Assembly (NCBI GenBank): GCA_030737835.1
Contig: CM060848.1
Coordinates: forward strand, 31,230,737-31,294,736
Direction of reading: 5' to 3'
Length of the DNA: 64,000 nt
Origin: Acorus gramineus
Taxonomy: Eukaryota; Streptophyta; Magnoliopsida; Acorales; Acoraceae
The notes under the pieces are model-generated. The model was not told the origin of the DNA, did no database searches, and saw nothing but the letters and a program-made list of their open reading frames with translations. The translations under genes and the position numbers were made by a program. Shown here piece by piece: positions 22,901 through 34,528 of the stretch. Numbering within the stretch: position 1 is the first letter of the stretch; the number at the start of each line of letters is the position of its first letter.

Positions 22901-23240
22901 CTTCAGGTCGGAGCTTGGAGATCGAAATAGAGGTCGGAGGTCGATTCGCGAGGAGGCGAGGGGAGATGGTCAATGGGGCTAGATTCTTGCTCTTCGGGTG
23001 GTTTCGTGATGTGAACGGGCTTGATGGACGGGAGGAGGCGCCTTCACCAGGTTGTTCCGCGATGGTGGAGGGGCTGGTCCGCAACAGTGGAGGGGGGCCG
23101 AGAGGCGACGGAGGAGGGGCCGGGAGGCGACGGAGGAGGTAGAACTATTTTATTAGGGTTTCTCTCGGACGAGTCGACTAGATGGGAATGAGAAATGTGT
23201 GAGGAGAGAGAGAGAACAGGTCGAAATGGGGCTTATATAC
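22901..23240 (-). promoter_or_regulatory. Promoter and first-exon-like region inside the PIF-like element
   Basis: On the minus strand a TATA box (GTATATAAGC, 23231-23240) is followed about 30 bases later by a CT-rich leader (CTCTCTCTCTCC) and then GAAACCCTAATAAAA, the style of a plant 5' UTR. GC-rich sequence with an open frame follows, ending in a donor-like GAAG/GTAATA at 22901/22900. The open frame lacks an ATG, so it may be only leader sequence or a decapitated exon. Its GC content contrasts sharply with its neighbours, suggesting it too was captured from a gene. Confidence 0.5.
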
Positions 23241-23491
23241 TGGTCGTAAATAAATCAAAGTAGCAGGGGTATCCTGGTCTTTTCACGTGGGGGACTAATA
23301 GGCGTAACACGGGAGCGGAAAAATAAAGTAACGTCTACGGGGCTGAAAAAATCCGGATATTTGTGCGAAAACCGACCAACATTAAGCACTTATTTGGGTC
23401 TCTACCAAACAGTCAATAAACATAAAACTACTGAAAATTTCCGGTTTCAGTCCAATAAGCACTGAATTTATTGGAACCAAACACAGCCTAA

Positions 23492-24403
23492 GTTAATCTG
23501 GTAACATGTGCATTTTATATAATATAATTATGATTTTCTCATATAATTTGAAAGGGTATATATTATACTTTGCTTGAATTTTCTCTCCCTTGCAATATTT
23601 TTTTGTAATTTTTTAGTAAATACATAAAGCTTTATATATTGGGATTTTCTATTAATTAAGATATATTAATTTAAAAAAAAAATTCATGTACAAATTTATT
23701 TAGGATTTCTTAAGATGCACAAACATATTGACACATGATTTGTAAGGGTATATAACAATAAATGTATTAAATTTAACATATTATATAATTTTAATATAGT
23801 GTCATTAATTTACAAGAATTTGAAAGGATAAATATGTCAAACCAAAAATCATTTGGGGTAGGAATGAATTTTCATGATTTTAGAAGCGTAAATGTATCAA
23901 ATGAATGTTTTTCATTGATTATTATTTTTTGAGTTAAAGACATTTACATCATTACAAATATGAGTAATCCCATATAAATTCCTATTGTGGCCCACAAACA
24001 AGTCCCTAAAAACTCACAAAAATCCTATTTTCATCCCTTAATAAAAAATTTATCCAGATTTAGCAAAATATTTTCAAAATATTTCATCACCATGTACTTG
24101 TATAGACATTACTAGTTCTTATAAACAACCAAAAATACAAATTAATCCACTTAAAAGACCAAATTACTTTTATGAAACTTTTATATTTCTTCATCGTCTA
24201 TCTTTAAATTGTTTGTAGAGATTGAAAAATTAAAGATAATTTAATCATTTTATATTATAGATTAGAGTTAACTAAGATAGTTTGAATCGTAGTTAAACTC
24301 TATTGACGATATGGATGTATATGGATTTTTGTGAGTTTCTTAGAAGATGTACGTCTATCTCAACTTTAACATGAATTTATATGAGATTATCTATGTTTAC
24401 AAA
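23492..24403. other. AT-rich spacer, nothing recognised
   Basis: Very AT-rich DNA with short ORFs only. I see no repeat boundaries, motif or homology. Confidence 0.5.
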
Positions 24404-24411
24404 GAAGTAGA

Positions 24412-25592
24412 CAGGGGTGGAACTACTGGTGACCTTGGCCAGGCTGTAACCCCCCCCCCCCCATTTTCAATTTGTTTTTTAAAGATACCGCAATCTCATA
24501 CCTATGATTAAAAAAGCCCAGCCCAACCATCCTAATCCATGCCCAATTGCCCAAAGACAACCCTAATCATACCAAATTATATAAAAAAAAAAATTCGATT
24601 AAAACCTAAAATCCCTTCTCCTTCTTGGCTTCCTCCATCGATTTTCTGCTGCGATTCTGCAAACACCTGTGCTGAGCTGCTACAGACCACGGACCAGGTT
24701 CGAATCTCTGTTGATCCCTCTCTTTCTCCCAATCTCCCGTCTGATTGTCTCTCCTCCCCCCCCCCCCCCCCCCCCCGACGAGATGGACGATGATCTTCTC
24801 TCCCTTCCCGTCGACGATGAGACGGATGGTGGTCGGTGGGGTCTTTGGATTCGGTGGACTTTGACTCTCTGTAATTGTGTATAAGTGTATTTGTGTTTTA
24901 TCTAGAGACCATAAGTTTGTTTTGTTCCTAGGGTAAAAGTTGGATGGACAGTTGGTGTCAATGTGTCATTGTATCAAATTTTCAATTCTAGGTTCTTCTA
25001 GTTCTAACACGTGTATAATGGCTTTCTTGGGGTTTTGTTTATTGGTGGGGACTAGCGAGTAGTGGCTTATTAGTTATATATATATATATATATTGAATAG
25101 TTGATAAATTTGAATTTTATTTCTAGGTTCTTGTATTTTCAGAATGTCAAAGGTCTATACTTTGATAAATAGATTGATTCGTCTTGTATTGACTTTTTCT
25201 GTTTCTACGGTAACTATTGAACGGGCATTTTCACCTATGAAGCTTATTCAAATAACATTTCACATGAAGATGGATGATGATTTTTTTGTAGATTTTACGA
25301 TAGTCTACATTGAAAAAGAATTAGCTAAAAATATTTACTCAGATTCAATAATAGATGATTTCTCTGAAGGATTGTCGGGCACAACTTCAGTAATGTATTT
25401 TCTAAAAAAAAACTTGATCTTTTGTCTGATTTTCAATTTTGAATTACTTATCTACGTGAGAATTTATTAGAAATGACTTATGAACTTGTTTAATTTATAT
25501 TAAATTTAAATTGTTTATTCGATTCTGAATTCGTGTTAGCGCCCCCCCCCCCCCCCCCCCCAAATATAAAATAAAATCCTGGTTCGTCTATG
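24412..25592 (+). mobile_element. Deleted hAT element
   Basis: The left end CAGGGGTGGAACTACTGG and the right end (CCTGGTTCGTCTATG) resemble degenerate Ac-like inverted repeats. Flanking eight-base sequences GAAGTAGA (24404-24411) and GACGTAGA (25593-25600) differ by one base, as expected of a hAT target duplication. Poly-C tracts sit just inside both ends (near 24450-24463 and 25542-25560) and one near 24755-24776. Only the last part of the transposase remains, so the 1.18-kb element is non-autonomous. Confidence 0.8.
25144..25470 (+). pseudogene. hAT transposase C-terminal dimerisation domain remnant
   Basis: The 108-residue frame contains LINRLIRLVLTFSVSTVTIE, then RAFSPMKLIQ and later IVYIEKELAKNI. 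This is the conserved order of the hAT dimerisation region (vertebrate ZMYM1-like and plant TTF-type hAT proteins). It is preceded by TATTTTCAG, a plausible 3' splice site, so it may be the last exon. The catalytic core and DNA-binding domain are absent. The upstream frame at 24539-24793 may be leader of the same gene but has no recognisable domain. Confidence 0.78.
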
Positions 25593-25600
25593 GACGTAGA

Positions 25601-26280
25601 TGTCTTTAACCTTATTTTTATAGATAGTATGAATATAGATATAAATAGACATATAGATGTTTTGGTGATTGACATTGTTACATACAATCCTGTTTATAAC
25701 ATTGCTTGCAGCCTAAACTCACAATATCAAAACCAACATCAATATATTGTGAAGGTGGCATTCAACATTTAAATTAGTCGATTAGGATCAAATTTTATAT
25801 TGTCAAGTCAACCCATTATTAAAAAAATTTGTTTGCATCTCGTAGGAATGAGACTTCAAACATCTCGGATAATTTGATATTTGTATCCACCTTTAAATCA
25901 TTTTATATATTTGAATATCTTGAAGAATTTTTTTTAGATGCATATTGTAAACGGATGTTATTATTCAGATAATTGACTAGCTTATTTTGATAGAAGCTTA
26001 GCAGAAAATATGATTAATTGTGTTTGTATGGTTTACATAATAAAATAACAATTAAAACTCAAACTTTCATAGAACAGGTCACAAATCATCAACACAACTG
26101 TGGAATGTCAATGTTTGCATCACCTTAAATTTTGAAAATCCTGCTACACAAAGGGAATAGGTTAAAAAACATTAATAGACAACTAAGTATCCTAAGATTC
26201 AAACCCTGTTGTTCAGATCAAAGTCCTAAAACCATTTTCCGCCTTTGACACCCTACGTCCTTCTCGGCAATCGACTGGCT
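25601..26280. other. AT-rich spacer before the LINE
   Basis: No coding sequence or repeat is recognised. The end of this stretch (about 26220-26280) is read as possible 5' leader of the LINE. Confidence 0.4.
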
Positions 26281-27737
26281 ATGCCGGCCCAGCCCTCCTC
26301 CGTAGGGTCTCATGCCCCGATCGTGCCTCCGGATTTAACCTCAGTTCCTCCCCCACACCCCCTCCCTCACCCTCGTTACCCTCCCCAAATTTCTTCTCCT
26401 GAACCCTCCTTGGTCTCTACTGGAGTTGTTGTCTCTGCTCCAGATAATGTGGTCTCACTTCGTGAGGGAGGTCCAATAGTCTTTGCTCCTTCCTCCTCAC
26501 CAGTCCCGGTGGGGTCTTTTGGTGTGCCAATGCCCCTCCAGCCAGGCTGCCTTTGGTGGTTCCTAGTCGCACCCTGGCTACTTCTTCGAAAGGAAAGGTG
26601 GTTGCTTTTGATTCTTCTTCTGCAGAGCAACCTTCCTTTGGTCATCCTAGTGGCTCTTCTAATGGTATTCTTCCAACCCCCTCTTCAATACCCCAATCAA
26701 GATTTGCCCCAAATGAGAAATCTGGAGCTCTTTGACAGAGAAATCACAAAGTAAATCTCCCTCTCCCTGAGGTGAATGTTGTATTCAAGACCTGGGCTAG
26801 ACTTCTCTCTTCTTCGGGCACAAAGGGTCCTCAAACCAGCATGTAGTTCTTCCCACTGGAGTCGGACTGCTCTCAAAATTTGTTGTCTTGGAGGAGGAGA
26901 AGATAAAGGAAGCAAAGGAAGCTTGGGGTTCATCCTTGTTGGATATGTGTGGGGAAGAAAACCAGTTTACATCTCATTCTTACAGTTTATCAAGAATCTA
27001 TGGGGACCAAAGGGCAAACTCACTCTCTCCCTTCAAGGAAATGGTTTTTTTGGGTCACTTTCTCATTGGAGGAAGACCTCACTCATGCTCTTGAGGGAGG
27101 GCCATGGTCAATGGACAACTGTCCCTTTGCAATTCAAAAACTGACCAGAATACGAGAATGGAAAGATAGAGACTCTTTCCTATCCCTATGTGGATCAAAT
27201 TTCCTTATTTACCTCTTCATTTCTAGTTTCGAACATGTATCAGAAAGATAGCTAGTTTTGTTGGAACCACATTGTATATGGACACACCCACAGCCACTCG
27301 TTCTCGCATTCCGAATGCCTGAGTTTGTGTGGAAATAGAGGCAGGAAGTGAACCTTCAGATGAAGTGTTTGTTCAAATTCGTGATGGGGACAGAGAAGCA
27401 ATTCGAGTTACTTATGATTGGAAGCCTCAAGCTTACATCCATTGCAACACTTTTGGGAATTGAAGAAGTATTATGTTGCAAAAAGTCCCCTATCTCTGTT
27501 CCAAAGGCTCCTTCTAAAGGAACCCCGGTTTTGCCCTCTAAGCCTAAAGCAGAAATTGTCTTAGAGGATCCAAAAGCCAGCACAGGAAAGGTCTCCTCCT
27601 TAGATGATTCCACTGTGCCCATGGAGAATCCCAAGGGGACTTCATATATGGTCTCCTACCCAGAAGTAGTTCAACTGTCAACGGGGAATCCCAAGGGCAC
27701 TTTAGATATGGTCTCCCACCTAGAAGCAGTTCAAGTA
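26281..27737 (+). pseudogene. L1-type LINE ORF1 (DUF4283-like, zinc knuckle), first part
   Basis: ATG at 26281 begins a proline/serine-rich N-terminus (MPAQPSSVGSHAP). After frameshifts near 26540 and 26740 the sequence matches the plant L1 ORF1 pattern: a DUF4283-like segment about 26880-27250 with GGPWSMDNCPFAIQK, then KIASFVGTTLYMDTPTATRS in pieces (about 27240-27300). It continues through VFVQIRDGDREAIRV and a damaged knuckle (YDWKPQAYIHCNTFGN, 27405-27455). The domain binds RNA in the family. A tandem-repeat linker begins near 27610. At least four frameshifts or stops are present. The B-type LTR at 27738 cuts the linker. Confidence 0.8.
27612..27737 (+). repeat. Tandem repeats coding for NPKGT-MVSH units, left part
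   Basis: Two units of about 22 residues lie here: V-PMENPKGTSYMVSYPEVV and STGNPKGTLDMVSHLEAV. Two further units continue across the LTR at 32800-32945. They lie in the linker after the zinc knuckle of the LINE ORF1. Confidence 0.7.
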
Positions 27738-28765
27738 TGTTATATATGTGTCACTTTTAGCCTTTTGGTCACCTTTGGGACATTTCTGGCAGTTTTCCAA
27801 TTTTTCTTTTTTCGATCGGAACCGCTAAAATTTTAGACTTTTAGCTATCTGTATGAGCTCGAGGACTCCGATTGAAAATCTAACTGCACATTATGTGTCC
27901 TGGTGCCATTTCGAACCACTCACAAAAATTTCATCGAATTCCGGTAACGTTTTAGAATTTGACAGTTCCGAATCGTATCCGGGTTTTGACCGAGTGGGAA
28001 TGTCAAAGGGGAGACTTGACCAAGTCAAGGAGACTTGGACCAAGTCAAATTTGACCATTGACTTGGTCAAATATTTTTGTTTTTTTGTGTGGTTGGGTTG
28101 ACTCAAAGTCAATCCCCACCAACTTTATTTTTTCATTAAGTATGTGAGTGTGTGAGTGTGTGTGTGTGTGTACCCATTGTGGGCGTCCCCTTCTATTTCC
28201 CCATCTCACTCTCCCTCTCACACACTCCATCACCCATTCCCTCTTCTTTCCTTTGTCCATTAGAGGTAGTAGAAGAAGAAGAAGAAGAAAACCATAGAAA
28301 GGGAAAAGAAAACACCTTTGCATGGTGTTTGTTTTGTTTTCCCTTTTCTCTATCTCCCTCTCATGGCTTCCCCCACCCCTGTTTTCAGCCATTTTTAGGG
28401 CTTGAGAGTGGCTGAGGAGGTGGTGGCGTTGGTGGTGGCGAAAGAGGTGGCGTGGTGCGCAAAGGGCACCCGAGTTTTTCCCCCTTGTTCTTCCTCTCCT
28501 TGGGTAAGTCCTCCTCCTCCCTTAGCTTTGTTTAGATGATTGTTAGGGTGTTTAAGTGGTCATGCATGCCTTGCATGGGTGGTAGGGGGTGTGGGTGGGC
28601 TGAGGAGGGGGTGGAAGGGGTTCGGGCGTGCGCGCGGGGTGCTGCGCGGGCGCCAGTGCGCGCGGGTATGCGGGTACGCGCTGGGCTGGATGCGCGGGCA
28701 TGGGCGCTGGGGCGCATTCGTGCGTGCGCGTGCGGGGGGGGGGGGGGCATGCGTGTGGCTGCCCG

Positions 28766-31700
28766 TGCCACGCCCCAGGCGTCCCGGAGACGTGGCAAAA
28801 TTAGTATAATATCAGCTATCAATACCTGAGATCAATAAAGACACCAACAACAATACACAAGGCGGCAAAGCAAGATAATGATAACTGACTGAAAAGCAGA
28901 AGCATAATATATAACAATGTCTGTAAATCAAAAACATTATTACAGACCCGAATACACAATCAATGTCCTGTGAAAGCCAAGTCTAGATCAAAGAAAATAC
29001 AATCTGTGCCACATGCACGATTTACAAAGCATAAAATGACTCTAGGAATGCTGACAGCCTCACACTCGCCACCCGCCGGCAGAAAGCTCCACACCCAACA
29101 CTGCCCCTAAAAAGAAACAGTATGAGAGGGGTGAGCTACAAGCTCAGTGAGTGACTGGAAACCAATTACCATTCTACAATTCAATACATAATCAATTTCC
29201 TTTCAAGGAAAACATGGGTAGAAACCCATGGATAACTGGGTCACGCGGCGGCGCGACCAACCTCACCCCCACCCTCACTCCCGGAGGGAGTCTTTTGGGA
29301 CTTATGGGGAGAGACCATACCGTCGGTCGAAGAGACCCGGATTTACTGGTCTACTCAACACTACTGGATCATCTACATCTAGATAATCGCCCAACGATGT
29401 CCTTGAACATCGATTCAAGACCGGACCCACCAACTATGGGAACGGTCGAACAACGAATGGGTCACGCGGCGATTATCTTCACCTCATCCTTACCCTCACT
29501 CCTGGAGGGAGACTCTTGGGACTTATGGAAGAGAGAACGATTCCCACGCCCGTAACATCATTCGTTAACCCTCTCCCGGGTAGTATCTACAACCCGATCT
29601 CCTCAACTCACCGCTCTACACACTTGATCCACCAGTAGCCCTTTCCCACCCTCGTGGCCTCCACTAGTCCACTCCCACCATCCGTATTGTCCGACACATC
29701 GGAGGTACCTACGGACGCCGAGGAGTTCCTACATCGATCCAACGAAGGGGAGAACGATCCCATGTTCGCAAAGCGAAACCCAAAGGAAAAGGAAAACAAC
29801 CACTCTCGATACTCGCTTATCAAGACATCACACACATGCATAACAACAACCAGCACACTCATATTAACCTTAAAGTAGTCATAGTCCCTAAACGGGAGTA
29901 ACTACACAAGCTAGTGGGTCGTAACATCGCCGACCCACCCCACCCTCACCCTCACCCTTTACGGGGTGACATGGGCCTTTTGGGACTGACTAGACTTCTA
30001 TTCACCCTTGGTCCACCGGTAGCCCTTTCCCACCCTCGTAGCCTCGACCTAGTCCACTCCAACTACCAGTACTGTCCGAACACATCGGAGGTACCGGACG
30101 GAAGCCCTCTGTCAGGTCAGCCATCGCCGGGGAGTACCTACATCAGATCCAACGAAGGGGAGATTAGCCTACTCACACGCATGCGATCCTCTTGGATCCG
30201 TCGACAACGCTTCCTAACATTTCTAATGTCATGAATTCTCAAGAATTCCTCCAGGGCGCATAACTAAGATGCGGGGAAACATATATTATAACCACAAGGT
30301 TATAATATTCTCTAAGGCATGCTTACAACAATATAATCACATAATCCCATCTTGATTTAAATAAATTAAACTAAATGGGAACATGCATAGGTCGGGGCTT
30401 TCCAATTATAGGACAAGGTGACTAAACATGCATAGGCCGCTATACATGATATAAGGGTGCGTATCCCTAGCATACAAAGTCTAAGGTGGCATGGATACAT
30501 CATATTGATCATGCATGCGGGTCGAGCGCATCCCTAGAGAGGGGGGGGATTGGAATCAAACCACTCACCTTACAACCCGGGACCTCGCGCATCCCATCCG
30601 ACGAGATCTGCAAGGTAGGGGCATCCAACTGGTGAGAAACAACACAATTTACACATAGGAAACATTAGAAATACCCAATACTCGGACAAGCATGCATACG
30701 GACTCGCACGCATGCGAGTCCGAGTGCCCCGACACCTACCCGAACCCTCGAGCAGCCACACGCATGGCCCCCCGCACGCGCACGCACGAATGCGCACGCA
30801 CGCCCGCACCCCAGCACCATCGTCGCACTGTCGCGCGGCTGCCCGCGCGCCCAGACGCGCTGCCGCACGTGCGCGCACGCTCGCGCGCACCGCGCGTCCA
30901 GCCCACGCCCCTCGCGCAGCACCCCGCGCACGCCCCAGCACGCGCACGTAGGCGCACGCACGCGCGCACGCAGGCGCACGCACGTGCGCACGCACGCGCG
31001 CGCGCACTGGTCCCCAGCCCCGCGCCCAGGCGCATGCCCAGGCGCACTGCCCGCGCGCGCACGCTCGCGCGCACTCCCGCGCTCACCCCAGCTCGCACCA
31101 GCGCCTGCGCGCACCCACGTGACCACTCTGCGAGCACCCGCGCACACGCGCCTGCGCGCCCGCCTGCGCGCGCACGCGCGCAGACTGCGCCCAGCGCGCG
31201 CCCAGCCCATCCCAACCTCATTTTAACCCTCCCCAACCCCTCACACACACCCTAACACATCTACCCAACATGCATGACCTTCCCAACCAACCCTAAGCCA
31301 TAAAAATCAAGAAAAGGAGGGGAAAGGCTCACCTTTGGAGGGGAAATGAAAGGGGGAGGCTCGAGGGCCCTCGACGCACCTGCGACCACCTCAACCGCCA
31401 CCACCACTACCACCACCTCCTCAGCCTCCTCCTTGGCTGAAAATCAGGGGGGAAGGATCATGAGGGGGAGCTTGAGAGGAGAGAAGACAAGCAACAACAA
31501 CAATACTTACACAAAGATTCACTTGCACATGCACCTTTTCCTCCTCTTCTCTTAGGGACATTTAAACAAACACCATGGGGGCTTGTGAGGGAGGAAGAGA
31601 GAGGGCTTGAAAAATAGGCGTGGAAGTGAGAGGGAGAGAGAGAGAGAGAGAGAAGATATTTTGCACACAAATATCTTAAGAGGGGTGGAAATGACCTAGT

Positions 31701-32148
31701 CGTCCTTTGACTAGAAATTCTGCGCATGCTTCACTAGAACAGCCATAACTTCCTCGATATAGCTCCGAATTGCACAATTCCAAGTCCGTTGGAAAGCCAA
31801 GAGGATTATCTACAACTTTCATGTTATGCCAAGATCAAATAATCCCTCTAGCTAATCCAAAATTAGAGCTAAACATAGAACAGGGCTGCTGCCAGAATTT
31901 CCCTCCCGGGGTATACTTGGAAAAATACCCATAACTTTTACTACAAGAATCCAGTTGATCTAATTCCACTTTTGTGCGAAAGCTAACTCAAAACTGGACA
32001 TCTCATAATAAAATCATATTTAAACCTCTTCATCTTGGATTTTAACAAAATCAAATCCAAATACCAAATCAGGAATACATAACTTCTAGGAAAAAATTTA
32101 TGTACCCAAATTTTCAAACAGAGCGCTCCAAATGACACATGCACAACA
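28766..32148 (-). mobile_element. Solo LTR of family B (B4), nested in B3
   Basis: The left end TGCCACGCCCCAGGCG is the complement of a B LTR end. The right end, on the minus strand, is TGTTGTGCATGTGTCATTTG. The interior resembles the LTRs of the full-length element at 37476: hairpin near 29124-29150, GGGTGA-type repeats on the complement near 29255 and 29940, twin GAATTC near 30233-30250, a 39-nt cassette, and a GC block about 30720-31210. A target duplication is not clear (GCCCG versus GTCGG). The first 450 bases in element sense differ from other B copies. Confidence 0.8.
30569..30607 (-). other. 39-nt cassette in B4
   Basis: On the minus strand it is bounded by CTACCTTGCAG and GTGAGTGG. 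It starts ATCTCGTCGGATGGG and ends GGGTTGTAAG. The proposed donor of the preceding intron (CCAAAG/GTGAGCC) lies at 31333/31332. Confidence 0.45.
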
Positions 32149-32295
32149 GTCGGGGCACTCGGACTCGCGTGCGTACGTGCGTGCTCACATGCGTGCGAGC
32201 CCGTATGCATGTTTGTTCAAGTATTTGGTTATTTCTAGTAAATTTCATGTGTATTGTGTAGTTTACTCACCATATTGAATGCCCATGTCTTGCAG

Positions 32296-32331
32296 ATCTT
32301 GGCGAACGGTCACGCAGCGACCCGGGTTTCG
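32296..32331 (+). other. 36-nt cassette in B3
   Basis: Bounded by TGTCTTGCAG and GTGAGTGGG; starts ATCTTGGCGAACGG. Its proposed upstream donor (CCTTGG/GTAAGTCC at 28504) lies beyond the nested B4 insertion. Confidence 0.45.
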
Positions 32332-32799
32332 GTGAGTGGGTCAATCCAACCCAGTAGGGAGGCGTTCGATGCACGTAGGCGTGCATTGCCCTTCCCTGGG
32401 GCACCATAATTGTGTATTAACTTGTGATAAATGAAAAACTATGCAATGCATGATTAATATGATGTAACCATGCCACATTAGACCTTGTATGCTAGGGATA
32501 TGCATCCATATATCATGTATAGAGGCCCATACATGCCTAGACACCATGTCCCTTGATTGGAAAGCCCCGATCTATGCATGTTTCCCATTTAGTTTAATAT
32601 AATTAAATCAAAATGAGAGCATATTGTTATAAGCATGCCTTAGAGAATATTATAACCTTGCTGTTATAGTATATGTTTCCCCGCATCTTAGTTATGCGCC
32701 CTGGAGGAATTCTTGAGAATTCATGACATTAGAAATGTCCCTTGATTGGAAAGCCCCGATCTATGCCACGTATCGGGACGGCCGCCCTGGGGCGTGACA

Positions 32800-33259
32800 A
32801 CGTACCCACGGTGAATCCCAAGGGGACTGCAAATATGGTCTCCCATCCAAATTCAGTTGAGGTGCTCACAGTGGTCCCTAAGGAGACTTCAGCTATGGTC
32901 TCCCATTCAAACGTAGTAAAGTTGTCCATAGTGGTTTACTCGAGGACTCCGATTTTAGTCTCCCCCCCCCCCCCCTGAAGAAGAAGGTGGTTCAACTCCG
33001 GAAGCAGCTAGCCCTTTATATCTACGACCACTCTATTCTGTTCTCCCATAGAAGCATCCAATTTGGAAGACCCAGTTCTCAAAGTTCTGCTTTACCCCCG
33101 ACATGTTATACTGGACATGGTTACAAAAAGAAAATGGATCCCTTGAAAAGTAAACATCATCATGGAATTTTTGTTCCTGTAGGCCATCCCCTGAAAGCCA
33201 AGAAGAATAAAAAGAAGAAAGTGATGTCTTCTATGGGACATCCAAAGGCTTCAGCCTAG
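32800..33259 (+). pseudogene. LINE ORF1, C-terminal part after the B3 insertion
   Basis: The reading resumes with VPTVNPKGTANMVSHPNSV and PKETSAMVSHSNVVKL, continuing the tandem units interrupted at 27737. A poly-C tract near 32961-32974 and a stop follow. A lysine-rich end (PLKAKKNKKKKVMSS) closes the frame at 33259, a plausible basic C-terminus for an RNA-binding ORF1 protein. Confidence 0.65.
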
Positions 33260-33284
33260 TTATCTCTCATATCCAAAATAAAAC

Positions 33285-33690
33285 CTTTTTGATGGACTAT
33301 GTTTTTGGAACATCTGCGGTCTACATGGTAGATAAAAACATATGGATGTTAAAAACTTTTTGTCAAAGCATGCCAACCCTATCATCTCTCTGGTAGAGAC
33401 CAAGGTGGATGCTCCAAATGCTGCTTTGGTTTGCAAGAATAGACTACCTCATTATAAACTTTTGAATCCCTCTCCGAGGGGTCAAATCTGGTTTCTTTAG
33501 AACAACTCCCTCGCAGAAGTTGAGTTAATCTCTTTCCCTCACCAATTCTTACATTGTCTAATCACCCCTTCAAATAGTGATCTCTCTCCTTATTACATCA
33601 CTGCCATATATATCCTTCTAATTCTTCTTCTGAAAGGCTTACTCTATGGAAAGATCTGAAGTCCATTGCGGAGACTATAATTCTCCTTCC
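33285..33690 (+). pseudogene. LINE ORF2 endonuclease domain, N-terminal fragment
   Basis: The fragment reads WNIRGLHGR, then NFLSKHANPIISLVETKVDA and PHYKLLNPSPRGQIW, then, after a frame change, SNSSSERLTLWKDLKSI. This is the usual opening of the plant L1 AP-endonuclease (the ETK motif carries a catalytic glutamate). It nicks target DNA to prime reverse transcription. Stops and frameshifts are present. Neither the catalytic D/H motifs of the C-terminal half nor the reverse transcriptase is found downstream, so the LINE is truncated near 33690. Confidence 0.78.
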
Positions 33691-34521
33691 ATGCATAATA
33701 TTGTGAATTATTGAAATAGTTCCAATAACCTCATGCTCCATTTCATTTCAAAACGTTTTCATTTTATAATCAATTTTATTGAGATGATCCATTGGAATTT
33801 AAAGCATGAAATACGTTTTCATGTGTGTTGTGTCTATATATTCATGGCTCCCATGGACAGAGAAATTATCACTCTTCATGAAATAATAAGCAATGCTCCA
33901 CCATCAAACTAGCCTATCATCCCCGGGTCTGTTTGATCATACAAAGAGCTTTCCACCATCAAAGAGAGAAATTAACCTCCAACCAACCTCGTGTGATCTC
34001 CCTTTCTTCCACAAACTACAAAACAATGATAGAGTTGTGTCCATACATTGTTCTGTAGTCAATTTTTAGCTATTCTATTTTATCCAGGCGTCTGAAAGGT
34101 TCGCAGTTCGTTCTGTAGCTTGCACCCTAGAAGAACAAAACTCATTGTGGTCATATTTCTCCGTAGTAGGAGTCATTCAACCATGTGCGTACGTACAGTG
34201 AGGGGGCAATATTCAGCAAGGACAGAGCATCTCCACTCACTTCCACATTTTTGGATGAACTTTTATGATCCCTAACTCCTTTATATTTTGCATTTATTAT
34301 AAATTTGAGCATGCATGATTATGACTGATATTTGATCCCTCTAGTATTGATATATGTTATAATATTATATAAGAATTTGTGTATTGTCTAATATTTATAT
34401 GTTACACACAATGATAAATATATTAATTATACATTTAAACCCCTTAATCTAATTTTCTATATCCTTATTTTATGTATAATAATAACTAATATTAATAATT
34501 CATTGTTAATGCAGGTAATTG
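33691..34521. other. Unassigned sequence after the LINE fragment
   Basis: No domain is recognised. The first 500 bases have composition like the LINE and may be further decayed LINE sequence. The rest is AT-rich. Confidence 0.35.
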
Positions 34522-34528
34522 ACTTAAA

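Larger units (their letters stand above)
17738..23488. mobile_element. PIF/Harbinger-like TIR element carrying a captured gene fragment
   Basis: The left end reads GGTGGTGTTTGGCAGC and the right end, reverse-complemented, GGCTGTGTTTGGTTCC; 10 of the first 12 bases match. A TAA flanks each side (17735-17737 and 23489-23491), the three-base target duplication typical of PIF/Harbinger. Motifs such as AAGTGCTTATTGG and TAAGTGCTGA recur in both subterminal regions. No transposase is visible, so the element is non-autonomous. It holds a promoter-like stretch, the last exon of a myosin-binding protein (both minus strand) and a nested LTR. Without that LTR it is about 3.3 kb. A hAT origin is less likely because no eight-base duplication is present. 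Confidence 0.68.
27738..32799 (+). mobile_element. Solo LTR of family B (B3), inserted in the LINE and split by B4
   Basis: Pieces 27738-28765 and 32149-32799 form one LTR starting TGTTATATATGTGTCAC and ending GGGGCGTGACA. Flanks AAGTA and ACGTA fit a target duplication with one mismatch, and the LINE repeat units resume cleanly on each side. The 3' part is shortened: from just past the twin GAATTC sites (32707-32722) it jumps to the LTR end, so the hairpin and final acceptor are missing. The string TTGATTGGAAAGCCCCGATC occurs at about 32554 and again at about 32742, marking the deletion joint. Confidence 0.8.

Noticed and set aside
17738-23488. hAT or Mutator assignment of the element carrying the myosin-binding fragment
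   Set aside because: No eight- or nine-base duplication was found at the ends; TAA plus GG...GTTTGG ends fit PIF/Harbinger better.
28045-28415. Frames over GT and GAA microsatellites (also 37671-38301, 44204-44831, 60616-61119)
   Set aside because: They are simple-sequence translations in B LTR leaders.
33691-34521. Continuation of LINE ORF2 with reverse transcriptase
   Set aside because: No RT motif such as a F/YADD box with correct neighbours was found in any frame.
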